Below are positions 1 through 7,056 of a stretch of 11,976 bases of DNA, piece by piece (the first letter of the stretch is position 1; each line of letters opens with the position of its first letter). The notes below the pieces were generated by a model that searched no databases, was not told where the DNA came from, and saw only the letters and a program-made list of their open reading frames with translations. The DNA comes from SIG510 sp045540975 (GTDB lineage: Bacteria > Bacillota > Clostridia > Oscillospirales > JAAYXM01): the NCBI GenBank assembly GCA_045540975.1, contig JAZQIE010000142.1, positions 1-11,976 of the forward strand, given 5' to 3'. Position numbers and translations under genes: made by a program.

Positions 1-393
1 GCGGAAGCCGCGGGTGCGCACGGGGTCATCATCCCGAAACGCCATAACGCGGGTCTTACCGCGGTGGTGGAAAAGGCAAGTGCGGGCGCGCTGGAATACA
101 TGCCCATTGTCCGTGTGCCGAACTTGGTCGCCGCAATGGAAACCTTAAAAGAAAAAGGGGTCTGGATTTACGGCACGGGTCTGGGTGCAACGAGCAACCT
201 GTTTGAAACCGATTTGACCGGGTCGTGTGCAATCGTCATCGGCTCGGAGGGTGACGGAATCGGCCGTCTGGTCGGTGAGCATTGCGACTTCATGATGGAA
301 ATCCCCATGCTGGGGCAAATCCAATCCTTAAACGCTTCTGCCGCGGCGGCAGTGGTGTTGTTTGAAACCGTGCGTCAGCGCACCGCAAACTAA
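1..393 (+). CDS. rlmB: 23S rRNA (guanosine-2'-O-)-methyltransferase RlmB, TrmH/SPOUT family (5' truncated by window edge)
   Basis: The last 130 residues of a SpoU/TrmH-type methyltransferase are visible; the N-terminus lies before the window. The family uses S-adenosylmethionine to methylate a ribose 2'-OH in RNA; RlmB acts on the peptidyl-transferase region of 23S rRNA. Seen here are the conserved catalytic-domain stretches in order: AGLTAVVEKASAGALEYMP, the SAM-knot segment VIGSEGDGIGRLV, and the closing motif IPMLGQIQSLNASAAAA, which builds the deep trefoil knot. The frame is open from base 1 and stops with TAA. The SAGALE and GQIQSLNASAAA wording favours RlmB over TrmH or TrmL, but without the N-terminal substrate-binding domain this cannot be proven. 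The next gene starts 18 nt downstream, so co-transcription is likely. Confidence 0.87.
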   Translation, partial: AEAAGAHGVIIPKRHNAGLTAVVEKASAGALEYMPIVRVPNLVAAMETLKEKGVWIYGTGLGATSNLFETDLTGSCAIVIGSEGDGIGRLVGEHCDFMMEIPMLGQIQSLNASAAAAVVLFETVRQRTAN

Positions 394-411
394 CAAGAAA
401 GAGGATTAAAC

Positions 412-2538
412 ATGGCAGGCATTGATAAAAAACGCGACGGATATTCGGTTGAGGAAATCCTGAGCGGACTCAATGATATGGATTCTGCGGATGGCGGCTC
501 GTACAGTCTGGAGAGCATTCTCGAGGAATTCGGCTCGGGTGCAAAAACTCCTGCGCCGTCCCCGATGCCCACCCCTCAGCCTCGGAAACCCGAGCGTCCT
601 GCGGAGTCGGAACAGCCGAAGGAAAAGCCGTCGGTGGAAAAGTGGGAAAAACCCGAGAAAAAACCGACAGAAAAACCGAAAAAACCGGTGGAAAAACCGA
701 AGAAACCGGCAGAAAAAACCGAGAAAAAACCGGCAGAAAAACCGAAAAAATCCAAGGAAAAACGCGAAAAACCCCTTGCGCAAAAGCATGAGGAGGAAGG
801 TTTCGGGACGCATTTTGGCCCGAAAGTGGCAAAGCCGATCGCGCCGCAAAAGCAAGCAAGACCCAATCGAAAGTTCACTTCCCGTCGCTCGGGTCCGAAC
901 ATCTCACCGCAGGAATATGTTTCCAAACGAAAGGGTGCGACCCGTCTGCGCGGCGTCAGTGCGGCAATGCTGTTTTTAATCGGCTTGGCGCTCTGTTACG
1001 TGTGCTTTGCGCCCACATTCCATATCCCCATTCCCGCGCAAATCACCTTCACGGGTGGGGTGGAACTGCATCATTTTATTGTGCTGGGCCTTTCCGCGAT
1101 TGCAATGGTAATCGGATTCCCGGTCATTTTTGCGGGCGTTTACGAACTGTTGAAACTGCGCCCGGGGCTTTTTACCGCGGTCACGTTTACCCAGTTTGCA
1201 AACCTGATGCACATTCTTTATAACCAAATTTTCCCGTCCGCGGTACTCCAAAAACCGTATGCACCCGTTGCGGTGTTTACCTTGTTCTTTGCGGTGCTGG
1301 GGCAATGGAAGAAGGAATGTGCATACCTGCGCTCTGCAAAAACCGCAGGCATGAGTAAAGAGCCGCTCGGAATCCATTCCAATGAATGGTACAACCAATT
1401 CAATATCATCAAGCAGCCCGTTCGCGACCCGAATTCCTTTGCACGCCGTTTGGAAGGGGAGGATTATGCGGAACAGACATGGCATGTGTTCGCACCGCTC
1501 GGCATGGCGGCAGCATTGATTTTTGCGGTGATGACCGCGATTGTCTCGCGTGACTTGGGCAGATTTTTCTGGACACTTGCCGCGGTCTCCTGCGCGGTAA
1601 CCCCGTTTGTGGGCGCGTTCGGATTCGCTGAGCCGTTTGCGATTCTGTCCCGCCGTTTGTCCCATGTCGGCTCGTCTCTCGCGGGCTGGTACGCGGCAGA
1701 ACTTCTTTCCGGACGTCAAAAACTCATTGTACGCGACAGTGACCTATTCCCAAAGGGTGCGGTCACGTTTAACGGGATTCGTATGCTGGGCTCGTTCTCA
1801 CTTGCGCAGGCACTCTCGTATGCCACCAGTATTTTCAAAGAATCCAACAACGGCTTGTACTCGGTCTTCTATGAAGAACTCAAAAGCCAATTCGGGCGCT
1901 TGGTCAATGTGCGGAATATGCGCCATTACGATTACGGCGGAGTGGAAGCGGAACTGGAAGGGAATCTGGTCTATGTCGGTACCGCCAGTTTCATGACCCG
2001 AATGGGTGTGCACCTCGGTGAGGAAAAAGACGCGAAGAATGTGGTGTTTGTGGCAATCAACGGCGCCGCAGCAGCCCTCTTCCAAATGAAATACCGCGCA
2101 AATATCGAAATTCAGGACGCACTCCTCGATGTCATCGATGCCAAAATCAAGCCGGTTTTGGCGGTGGTGGATTTCAATCTCACCTCCGAGATGGTGGAAC
2201 GTGTCTTTGAACTGGAAGCGGATGCGGTGGAATTTCCGGGTGTTGAAGAACGGTTGGATCTCGCAACCGAAAGCAGACATCTGGATTTTGACCCGTGTGC
2301 ATTCGTGACCCGTGCAGGCTTTGTTCCGTTTGCCAGCTGTGTGCTTGCGGCAAAGCGTTTGCGCCGTGTCACAAAGCGAAATGTCCTGCTCACCGTACTG
2401 TGTGTATTCTTTGGTTTTGTGCTGATGTCCTTCCTTACCTGGATTGGGAATATCTATGCAAGCGCTCCGTATCATATGTTCTGGTTTCAACTGCTGTGGA
2501 TGGTGCCGGTGCTCATCCATTCGCAACGTGTGAAGTGA
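412..2538 (+). CDS. Lys/Pro-rich multispanning membrane protein with a degenerate P-type ATPase-like core
   Basis: A 708-aa protein whose function I do not recognise. AAAGAGG 7 nt upstream of the ATG supports the start. Residues 11-17 (YSVEEIL) and 31-37 (YSLESIL) form a duplicated motif. About 58-126 is a Lys/Glu/Pro repeat. Hydrophobic spans lie near 183-203, 222-246, 253-274, 285-301, 359-380, 385-413, 657-680 and 689-704. The stretch 385-620 resembles P1B-type ATPases in order: a Pro-bearing helix ending FAEPFAIL, then about 28 residues to RDSDLFPKG (441-449) where DKTGTLT is expected, ESNNGLY (477-483) at the SEHPLA position, GGVEAELEGNLVYVG (509-523) like the N-domain GVEAxVxGxxVLVG, VVFVAINGAAAALF, and VVDFN (585-589) where TGDN is expected. 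There is no TGE actuator motif, and only about 58 residues lie between the fourth and fifth spans. There is no GDGxND hinge before the last two helices. The inference is a non-pumping pseudo-ATPase, possibly a sensor or scaffold. Eight nt separate it from era. Confidence 0.9.
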   Translation: MAGIDKKRDGYSVEEILSGLNDMDSADGGSYSLESILEEFGSGAKTPAPSPMPTPQPRKPERPAESEQPKEKPSVEKWEKPEKKPTEKPKKPVEKPKKPAEKTEKKPAEKPKKSKEKREKPLAQKHEEEGFGTHFGPKVAKPIAPQKQARPNRKFTSRRSGPNISPQEYVSKRKGATRLRGVSAAMLFLIGLALCYVCFAPTFHIPIPAQITFTGGVELHHFIVLGLSAIAMVIGFPVIFAGVYELLKLRPGLFTAVTFTQFANLMHILYNQIFPSAVLQKPYAPVAVFTLFFAVLGQWKKECAYLRSAKTAGMSKEPLGIHSNEWYNQFNIIKQPVRDPNSFARRLEGEDYAEQTWHVFAPLGMAAALIFAVMTAIVSRDLGRFFWTLAAVSCAVTPFVGAFGFAEPFAILSRRLSHVGSSLAGWYAAELLSGRQKLIVRDSDLFPKGAVTFNGIRMLGSFSLAQALSYATSIFKESNNGLYSVFYEELKSQFGRLVNVRNMRHYDYGGVEAELEGNLVYVGTASFMTRMGVHLGEEKDAKNVVFVAINGAAAALFQMKYRANIEIQDALLDVIDAKIKPVLAVVDFNLTSEMVERVFELEADAVEFPGVEERLDLATESRHLDFDPCAFVTRAGFVPFASCVLAAKRLRRVTKRNVLLTVLCVFFGFVLMSFLTWIGNIYASAPYHMFWFQLLWMVPVLIHSQRVK
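655..750 (+). repeat. In-frame Lys/Pro-coding DNA repeats (GAAAAACCG-type units)
   Basis: Inside the membrane protein gene, 655-684 and 721-750 are 30-nt copies differing at one base within the repeat unit (ACA versus GCA), 66 bp apart. They encode EKKPTEKPKK (residues 82-91) and EKKPAEKPKK (104-113). The surrounding 619-773 is built of shorter GAAAAACCG-like units. The period is a multiple of three, so copy number can change without frameshift. This looks like slippage-type expansion of a flexible linker. Confidence 0.8.
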
Positions 2539-2546
2539 GGTTTTTT

Positions 2547-3434
2547 ATGGAAATTAAACGTGCGGGTATGATCGCAATTGTCGGTCGCCCGAATGTGGGG
2601 AAATCCACCTTAATCAATGCCCTTGCGGGCGAAAAGGTCGCAATCGTCTCCAACAAACCGCAGACCACACGCAACCGTGTGTGCGGCATCATCAGCCGCG
2701 ACGGTGTGCAGTACGTGTTTATGGATACTCCGGGTCTGCATCAGGCAAAAACCCAGCTTGGCGAGTATATGGTGAAGGTTGTCCGCGAAACCGTGAGCGA
2801 TGTGGATGCCGCACTGCTCATCGTCGAGCCTGTCGCACGCATCGGAAAGCCCGAGGAAGCACTCATCTCGCGCATCCAAGCCGCGCGTGTCCCTGCGTTT
2901 TTGGTCATCAATAAAATCGACACGGTTGACCCCATGCAGCTTTTGGAGGTCATCGAGTGCTACCGCAACCGTTTTGCGTTTGCGGGCGTGCTTCCCATCT
3001 CCGCAAAAAACGGAGACGGAGTAGACCTCATCCTGCCCGAACTTGCACCGCTCATGCCGGAGGGTCCGCAGCTTTTTGAAGAAGGCTTGGTTTCCGACCA
3101 ACCCGAGCGTCAGATGATTGCGGAAATCATCCGCGAAAAAATGCTGCTGCTTCTTTCGAGAGAAGTGCCGCACGGTGTTGCGGTGGTGATTGAACGCTTC
3201 ACCGAGCGCGAGAACGAAATCATCGATGTGGATGCGGTCATTTACTGTGAACGCGAAAGCCATAAAGGGATCATCATCGGAAAGCGCGGCGCAATGCTCA
3301 AGGAAATCGGAGCGCAGGCGCGTGCGGATATCGAAGCGTTTATGGGTACCAAGGTGTATTTGCAGACCTGGGTCAAGGTAAAAGAGAACTGGCGCGATAA
3401 CATCGCGATGATTCGTAATTTCTCCTACGAATAA
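2547..3434 (+). CDS. era: GTPase Era, 30S ribosomal subunit assembly
   Basis: The protein has 295 aa, the normal Era length. Era is a GTPase that binds the 3' end of 16S rRNA and assists late 30S assembly. The G-domain motifs are complete: G1 GRPNVGKS (13-20), G2 around QTTRNR (39-44), G3 DTPG (60-63), G4 NKID (122-125) and G5 ISAK (151-154). A C-terminal KH RNA-binding domain follows, with GIIIGKRGAMLKEIG near 241-255. The ATG at 2547 is chosen because GTGAGG lies 6 nt upstream and MEIKRAGMIAIVGRPNVGKS starts exactly where Era proteins do; the frame is open further upstream, but that part overlaps the preceding gene. It is followed 12 nt later by recO, a common era-recO arrangement in Firmicutes. 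Confidence 0.98.
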   Translation: MEIKRAGMIAIVGRPNVGKSTLINALAGEKVAIVSNKPQTTRNRVCGIISRDGVQYVFMDTPGLHQAKTQLGEYMVKVVRETVSDVDAALLIVEPVARIGKPEEALISRIQAARVPAFLVINKIDTVDPMQLLEVIECYRNRFAFAGVLPISAKNGDGVDLILPELAPLMPEGPQLFEEGLVSDQPERQMIAEIIREKMLLLLSREVPHGVAVVIERFTERENEIIDVDAVIYCERESHKGIIIGKRGAMLKEIGAQARADIEAFMGTKVYLQTWVKVKENWRDNIAMIRNFSYE

Positions 3435-3446
3435 GGGGGATTTCCC

Positions 3447-4181
3447 ATGCATGAAACAAAGCGTGGTCTGGTTTTGCGCGAGGTGGCATACCGTGAAGCG
3501 GATATGATACTCACTATACTCACCGAAAGCGGAGGAAAGGTCTCCGCGGCGGCACGCGGTGTGCGCAGGAAGAACAGTAAACTCTCCGCCGCGGTGCAGT
3601 CGCTTGCATTTTCCGAGTTTTCCTTTTATGAAAACGGCGGCCGTGTCACGGTTAACGAAGCCGAGCCGATTGAGTTGTTCTTTGAACTCCGCTCGGATTT
3701 GGTGAAGTTCGCGCTTGCGTCGTATTTTGCCGAGCTTCTGGAGGTCACCGCGGATGCCGAAGTGGAAAACCCGGAGCTTATCCGCTTGGGGCTGAACAGT
3801 TTTTACGCGCTCGCAAAACTTCAAAAAGACCCGCGTATCATCAAAGCCGCATTTGAAATGCGCATTGCCCGTTATGCGGGCTACACCCCGATGCTGGACA
3901 CCTGTCCGGTGTGCGGTGCACCTGCGCGGTATCCCGTGTTTTCGCTGGAAACAGGCGCACTCTACTGTGCGACCTGCCCGAAGGTGGGAAAGACCGTCCC
4001 GGTGGATTCGGGAATCGTTGCGGCGCTCACGCATATTCTGTACGGAGATTTGAAGAAACTCTTTTCCTTTCGCATGGAGGAGGAGGGAATCCAAACCCTT
4101 GCGACTTTGACGGAAGGATATCTCCTGGAACACTTTGAACGGTCATTTAAGACACTGAGCTTTTACCACAGCTTGGTGTGA
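3447..4181 (+). CDS. recO: DNA repair protein RecO
   Basis: The protein has 244 aa. RecO binds single-stranded DNA and SSB and, with RecR, loads RecA in the RecFOR recombination pathway. The N-terminal OB-fold part starts ETKRGLVLREVAYREADMIL and carries the typical GKVSAAARGVRRKNSKLS. The C-terminal part has a four-cysteine zinc site, C153-x2-C156 and C174-x2-C177, as in the Gram-positive and Deinococcus type of RecO. AAGGGGG at 3433-3439, overlapping the era stop, serves as ribosome binding site. The stop overlaps the mutS2 leader, so translation of the two genes is probably coupled. Confidence 0.96.
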   Translation: MHETKRGLVLREVAYREADMILTILTESGGKVSAAARGVRRKNSKLSAAVQSLAFSEFSFYENGGRVTVNEAEPIELFFELRSDLVKFALASYFAELLEVTADAEVENPELIRLGLNSFYALAKLQKDPRIIKAAFEMRIARYAGYTPMLDTCPVCGAPARYPVFSLETGALYCATCPKVGKTVPVDSGIVAALTHILYGDLKKLFSFRMEEEGIQTLATLTEGYLLEHFERSFKTLSFYHSLV

Positions 4182-4187
4182 GAGGAA
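4181..4187 (+). promoter_or_regulatory. Ribosome binding site that decides the mutS2 start
   Basis: AGAGGAA begins at the last base of the recO stop codon and sits 5 nt before ATG 4193. The in-frame GTG at 4178 lies upstream of this site and has no Shine-Dalgarno of its own, so the ATG is preferred. Confidence 0.7.
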
Positions 4188-4192
4188 CTGAA

Positions 4193-6577
4193 ATGAAACA
4201 GAGTCATACAAAATCCATGCACACGTTGGAATTGCACCGTGTGCTCAATCAATTATCCGAACAAGCGGTGAGCGCGGAGGCAAAGCGCCGTGCGCTCGAG
4301 CTTGTCCCTGAAACCGACCTTGACGAGGTCGCGCGGATGCAGAAGGAAACCTCGGATGCCAAGCGGCTTATCGGAATGTTCGGGTCACCTGCCTTTGCGG
4401 GGATTCGAGACGTCAAGGGCGCATTGCAGCGCGCGGATATCGGCGGCAGCCTGAATATGCGCGAGCTGTTGGATGTTGCAATGCTGCTCCAAACCGCACG
4501 CCGTGTGCGAGGGTATTTGGACGAAGGCGGGCAGGTGGAAACCTGCTTGAAATCGCGGTTTGACTCGCTCTCCGCGAATAAATATCTGGAGGAACTCATC
4601 ACCACTTCGATTTTGAGTGAAGATGAAATGGCGGATTCCGCAAGCTCCGAACTCGCTGACATCCGCAAAAAAATCCGCGCAGCCAACGCGAAAATCCGCG
4701 AGGTGCTGCAGCATATGATTTCCTCGCCCTCCCATGCAAAGCATTTACAGGAGGCGATTATTACCCAACGCAGCGGAAGATACGTCATTCCGGTCAAAAG
4801 TGAGTATAAAAACGATGTGGGCGGCATGGTGCATGATGTCTCCTCGACCGGTGCAACCGTGTTCATCGAGCCTGCAAGCGTGGTGAAAATCAATAATGAC
4901 CTGCGCGAGCTTGCGGGAAAGGAAGAGCGTGAAATTGAGCGCGTTCTTGCGGCTCTCTCCGCAGAGGTTTCCGCATACAGCGGAAACATTGAAAATGATT
5001 ACAATGTCTTAGTCGGGCTGGACCTTCTGTTTGCCAAGGCGAAGCTTTCTTACAACCAAAACGCGGATGCCCCCGAACTCAATGTTAAGGGCGAGGTGCT
5101 CTTAAAAGAAGCCCGTCATCCGCTTTTGGATGCGAAGAAAACCGTTCCCGTCACCGTCCGCTTGGGGCGTGAGTTTGACACTTTGGTCATCACAGGTCCG
5201 AATACGGGCGGTAAGACGGTTGCTCTCAAAACAATCGGTCTTCTGACTTTGATGGCGGAATGCGGTCTTCACATTCCTGCGCGCAGCGGCAGTAAGGTTG
5301 CGGTGTTTGAAACCGTGTATGCGGACATCGGTGATGAGCAGAGCATCGAGCAGTCACTCTCTACCTTCTCCGCGCATATGGTGAATATCGTGGAGATTTT
5401 GAATGTCGCAGACGACCGTTCGCTCATTTTGTTCGACGAACTCGGCGCGGGCACCGACCCGGTCGAGGGTGCGGCAATCGCGGTGGCAATCATCCAATAC
5501 GCCATGGCGCTTGGCGCAAAACTTGCGGTCACAACCCATTATACCGAACTCAAATCCTTTGCACTCACCACCAATCGTGTGGAAAACGCATCGTGCGAGT
5601 TTGATGTGGAAACCTTAAAGCCGACATACAAACTGCTCATCGGTGTCCCCGGCAAGAGTAACGCGTTTGCGATTGCGCACCGCTTGGGACTTTCCGACCA
5701 TATCATCGAAACCGCGCGCGGTTTGGTGGATAGCGAAAGTCAGCAGTTTGATGAGATCTTGCAAAAACTCGAAGAGAAACGCTGTGCGCTCGAAGCGGAA
5801 CTTGCGGAGGCGGAGAAGGCACGCCGTGAAAATGAAGAACTCAGGCGCAAGGCAAAGGAAATCGATGCACGCTTGGAAAAAGAGCGTGAGCATGCAAAAG
5901 AACGCGCTCGCGAGGAAGCGGAGGAGATTATCAAAGAGGCGCGCCGTGCGGCGGATAAGGTCTTTGATGAGATTGACGCACTTCGCAAGGCGCAGAAAAA
6001 GAAAGACGATTTTCAGCGAATCAACGAAGCACGTGCATCGCTCAAGGGTGCGCTCAATGAGAGTGACCGTGCGCTCAAGGGCAAGGAGAGAAAACAGCAG
6101 GCGAAACCGCTCAAACGTCCGCTCAAAGTGGGAGACACCGTTGAACTCTTGGCATTTGGCACACGCGGTACCGTGCTGACCCTTCCGGATACGGACGGGA
6201 ATCTCCGCGTGCAGGCGGGTGTGCTCAAGGTTACCACCAAACTTTCCGAAATCAATCTGGTGGAAAACGGTGAGAACAAAAGTGTGCAGGCGATTGTGGA
6301 GAAAAGCAAAACCGCCCTGCGCACCCATAAGGTTTCCACCGAATTGGACATCCGCGGTATGGCATCCGATGAGGCGATTCCGATGGTGGATCGCTATCTG
6401 GATCAGGCATTTTTGGCGAAACTCAACACGGTTGTCATCATCCACGGCAAGGGGACAGGTGTGCTGCGCGCCGCGGTGCAGTCGCATTTGCGCCGTCACC
6501 CCCATGTCAAGAGCTTCCGTTTGGGAACCTTTGGCGAGGGCGAAAACGGGGTGACCGTGGTTGAAATTCGTCATTAA
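4193..6577 (+). CDS. mutS2: MutS2: Smr-domain ATPase/endonuclease, ribosome collision rescue and anti-recombination
   Basis: The protein has 794 aa from ATG 4193. MutS2 lacks the mismatch-recognition domain of MutS. Family work links it to suppression of homologous recombination and, in Bacillus, to splitting of collided ribosomes. Seen here: the Walker A loop GPNTGGKT (335-342), the STFSAHMVNI signature, Walker B LILFDELGAGTDP with D415 and E416, and AVTTHYTELK with the switch His. A long charged coiled coil or clamp (about 503-622) follows, then a KOW/SH3-like segment (VGDTVELLAFGTRGTVL), and a C-terminal Smr domain with LDIRG (718-722) and HGKGTG (751-756). The Smr nuclease loop is LDIRG rather than the commoner LDLRG, a conservative change that keeps Asp719. 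It sits after era and recO, which fits a repair and ribosome role. Confidence 0.97.
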   Translation: MKQSHTKSMHTLELHRVLNQLSEQAVSAEAKRRALELVPETDLDEVARMQKETSDAKRLIGMFGSPAFAGIRDVKGALQRADIGGSLNMRELLDVAMLLQTARRVRGYLDEGGQVETCLKSRFDSLSANKYLEELITTSILSEDEMADSASSELADIRKKIRAANAKIREVLQHMISSPSHAKHLQEAIITQRSGRYVIPVKSEYKNDVGGMVHDVSSTGATVFIEPASVVKINNDLRELAGKEEREIERVLAALSAEVSAYSGNIENDYNVLVGLDLLFAKAKLSYNQNADAPELNVKGEVLLKEARHPLLDAKKTVPVTVRLGREFDTLVITGPNTGGKTVALKTIGLLTLMAECGLHIPARSGSKVAVFETVYADIGDEQSIEQSLSTFSAHMVNIVEILNVADDRSLILFDELGAGTDPVEGAAIAVAIIQYAMALGAKLAVTTHYTELKSFALTTNRVENASCEFDVETLKPTYKLLIGVPGKSNAFAIAHRLGLSDHIIETARGLVDSESQQFDEILQKLEEKRCALEAELAEAEKARRENEELRRKAKEIDARLEKEREHAKERAREEAEEIIKEARRAADKVFDEIDALRKAQKKKDDFQRINEARASLKGALNESDRALKGKERKQQAKPLKRPLKVGDTVELLAFGTRGTVLTLPDTDGNLRVQAGVLKVTTKLSEINLVENGENKSVQAIVEKSKTALRTHKVSTELDIRGMASDEAIPMVDRYLDQAFLAKLNTVVIIHGKGTGVLRAAVQSHLRRHPHVKSFRLGTFGEGENGVTVVEIRH

Positions 6578-6592
6578 GACGAAAAGTTGCTC

Positions 6593-6621
6593 AATTCTTT
6601 CGGGAATCGTGAGAATTTTTT
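6593..6621 (+). terminator. Possible weak terminator after mutS2
   Basis: AATTCT (6593-6598) can pair with AGAATT (6612-6617) across a 13-nt loop, and six T residues run to 6621. The stem is short and AT-rich, so termination would be weak. Its position between the mutS2 stop and a promoter fits a block boundary. Confidence 0.35.
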
Positions 6622-6650
6622 GTTCGGAATACTGAAAAATAAAAATAGAG

Positions 6651-6687
6651 TTGACGAATTGCACTCGAATTTGGTATTCTATATAAT
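6651..6687 (+). promoter_or_regulatory. Sigma-A-type promoter region for the hpr-like gene, uvrC and downstream genes
   Basis: Two overlapping readings are possible. TTGACG (6651-6656) with TATTCT (6675-6680) gives an 18-bp spacer. TTGCAC (6659-6664) with a perfect TATAAT (6682-6687) gives a 17-bp spacer. Either would start transcription around 6687-6695, ahead of the ribosome binding site at 6705-6712. The region is AT-rich compared with the flanking genes. Confidence 0.75.
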
Positions 6688-6721
6688 GCAAAGGTAAAGT
6701 TTGAAACGGAGGCAAACCTTC

Positions 6722-6985
6722 ATGTGTTCAAGAGAAGTTGTTATCAATAATCAAATCGGTCTGCGCGCCCGCCCGGCAACATTCTTCATTCAGAAAGCGA
6801 ATGAGTTCAAATGCAGCATTCAGGTCGAGCGTGAAGAACGCCGCGCGAATGCCAAGAGTTTGCTTGGCGTGTTATCGCTCGGAATTGTGAAAGGGACAAA
6901 AGTGCTGTTGATTGCGGATGGCGCGGATGAAGCGGAAGCGATCAATGCGTTGGTTGAGCTTATCAACTCCAATTTTTCCGAGTAA
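6722..6985 (+). CDS. HPr family protein, Crh-like (Arg at position 15, Ser46 kept)
   Basis: The protein has 87 aa, the usual HPr length. HPr carries phosphate from enzyme I to sugar PTS permeases on His15; in Firmicutes, HPr and its paralogue Crh are also phosphorylated on Ser46 by HPrK/P and then act as CcpA corepressors. Here the active-site loop reads GLRARPA (13-19), so His15 is replaced by Arg, while Arg17 is present. The regulatory segment NAKSLLGVLSLGI keeps Ser46. Bacillus Crh has Gln15 and similar flanks (ARPA, then QxAN at 24-27, seen here as QKAN). The protein should therefore not work as a PTS carrier but could be a Ser46-type regulator; this is inference. ATG 6722 is chosen because AACGGAGG lies 9 nt upstream. 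An upstream in-frame TTG (6701) would put the Shine-Dalgarno inside the gene. It is the first gene after the promoter region. Confidence 0.93.
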   Translation: MCSREVVINNQIGLRARPATFFIQKANEFKCSIQVEREERRANAKSLLGVLSLGIVKGTKVLLIADGADEAEAINALVELINSNFSE

Positions 6986-7011
6986 CATTCAGGATTGCGA
7001 TTGGTATGAAA

Positions 7012-7039
7012 AGGGGCGGGATATTCCCGCCCTTATTTT
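7012..7039 (+). terminator. GC-rich hairpin with short T-run between the hpr-like gene and uvrC
   Basis: A stem of about 10 bp, with left arm 7012-7021 and right arm 7025-7034 containing TCCCGCCC, closes on a TAT loop and is followed by ATTTT (7035-7039). The stem is very stable but the T-run is short and interrupted, so partial termination or attenuation is more likely than a full stop. There is no room for a separate promoter before the uvrC ribosome binding site at 7042-7051. Confidence 0.7.
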
Positions 7040-7056
7040 GTAAACGGAGGGAATGT

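Noticed and set aside
619..773. Repeat tract as a possible CRISPR-like or mobile repeat
   Set aside because: Units are short, adjoining and in frame, and encode a Lys/Pro linker; there are no spacers.
976..1719. Minus-strand open frame of 247 codons over the membrane protein gene
   Set aside because: Antisense to hydrophobic coding sequence; its product is an Arg/His-rich sequence without domains.
2295..2546. N-terminal extension of Era
   Set aside because: The open frame continues upstream but overlaps the end of the membrane protein gene, and the conserved Era N-terminus begins at ATG 2547 with its own ribosome binding site.
3503..3520. TATGAT and TATACT boxes with two ATA codons early in recO as another internal promoter
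   Set aside because: No -35 box is found at 15-19 bp upstream; the nearest candidate, TTGCGC at 3474, gives a spacer of 23 bp.
2610..4133. Minus-strand open frame of 507 codons across era and recO
   Set aside because: It is antisense to two clearly conserved genes, has no ribosome binding site, spans the era-recO junction, and encodes a His/Arg-rich, low-complexity mix typical of a shadow frame produced by codon bias.
4178..4192. GTG start for mutS2 five codons upstream of the ATG
   Set aside because: It precedes the AGAGGAA ribosome binding site and overlaps the recO stop; ATG 4193 fits the site and the family N-terminus better.
5175..5180. TTGACA within mutS2 as an internal promoter
   Set aside because: No -10-like hexamer follows at suitable spacing.
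5615..6715. Minus-strand open frame of 366 codons over mutS2
   Set aside because: It mirrors the mutS2 coiled coil and Smr domain, has no recognisable domain, and begins inside the promoter and leader of the hpr-like gene.
7006..7056. ATG start for uvrC 17 codons upstream
   Set aside because: The extension would be encoded by the hairpin sequence and lacks a ribosome binding site; ATG 7057 has AAACGGAGGG at good spacing.
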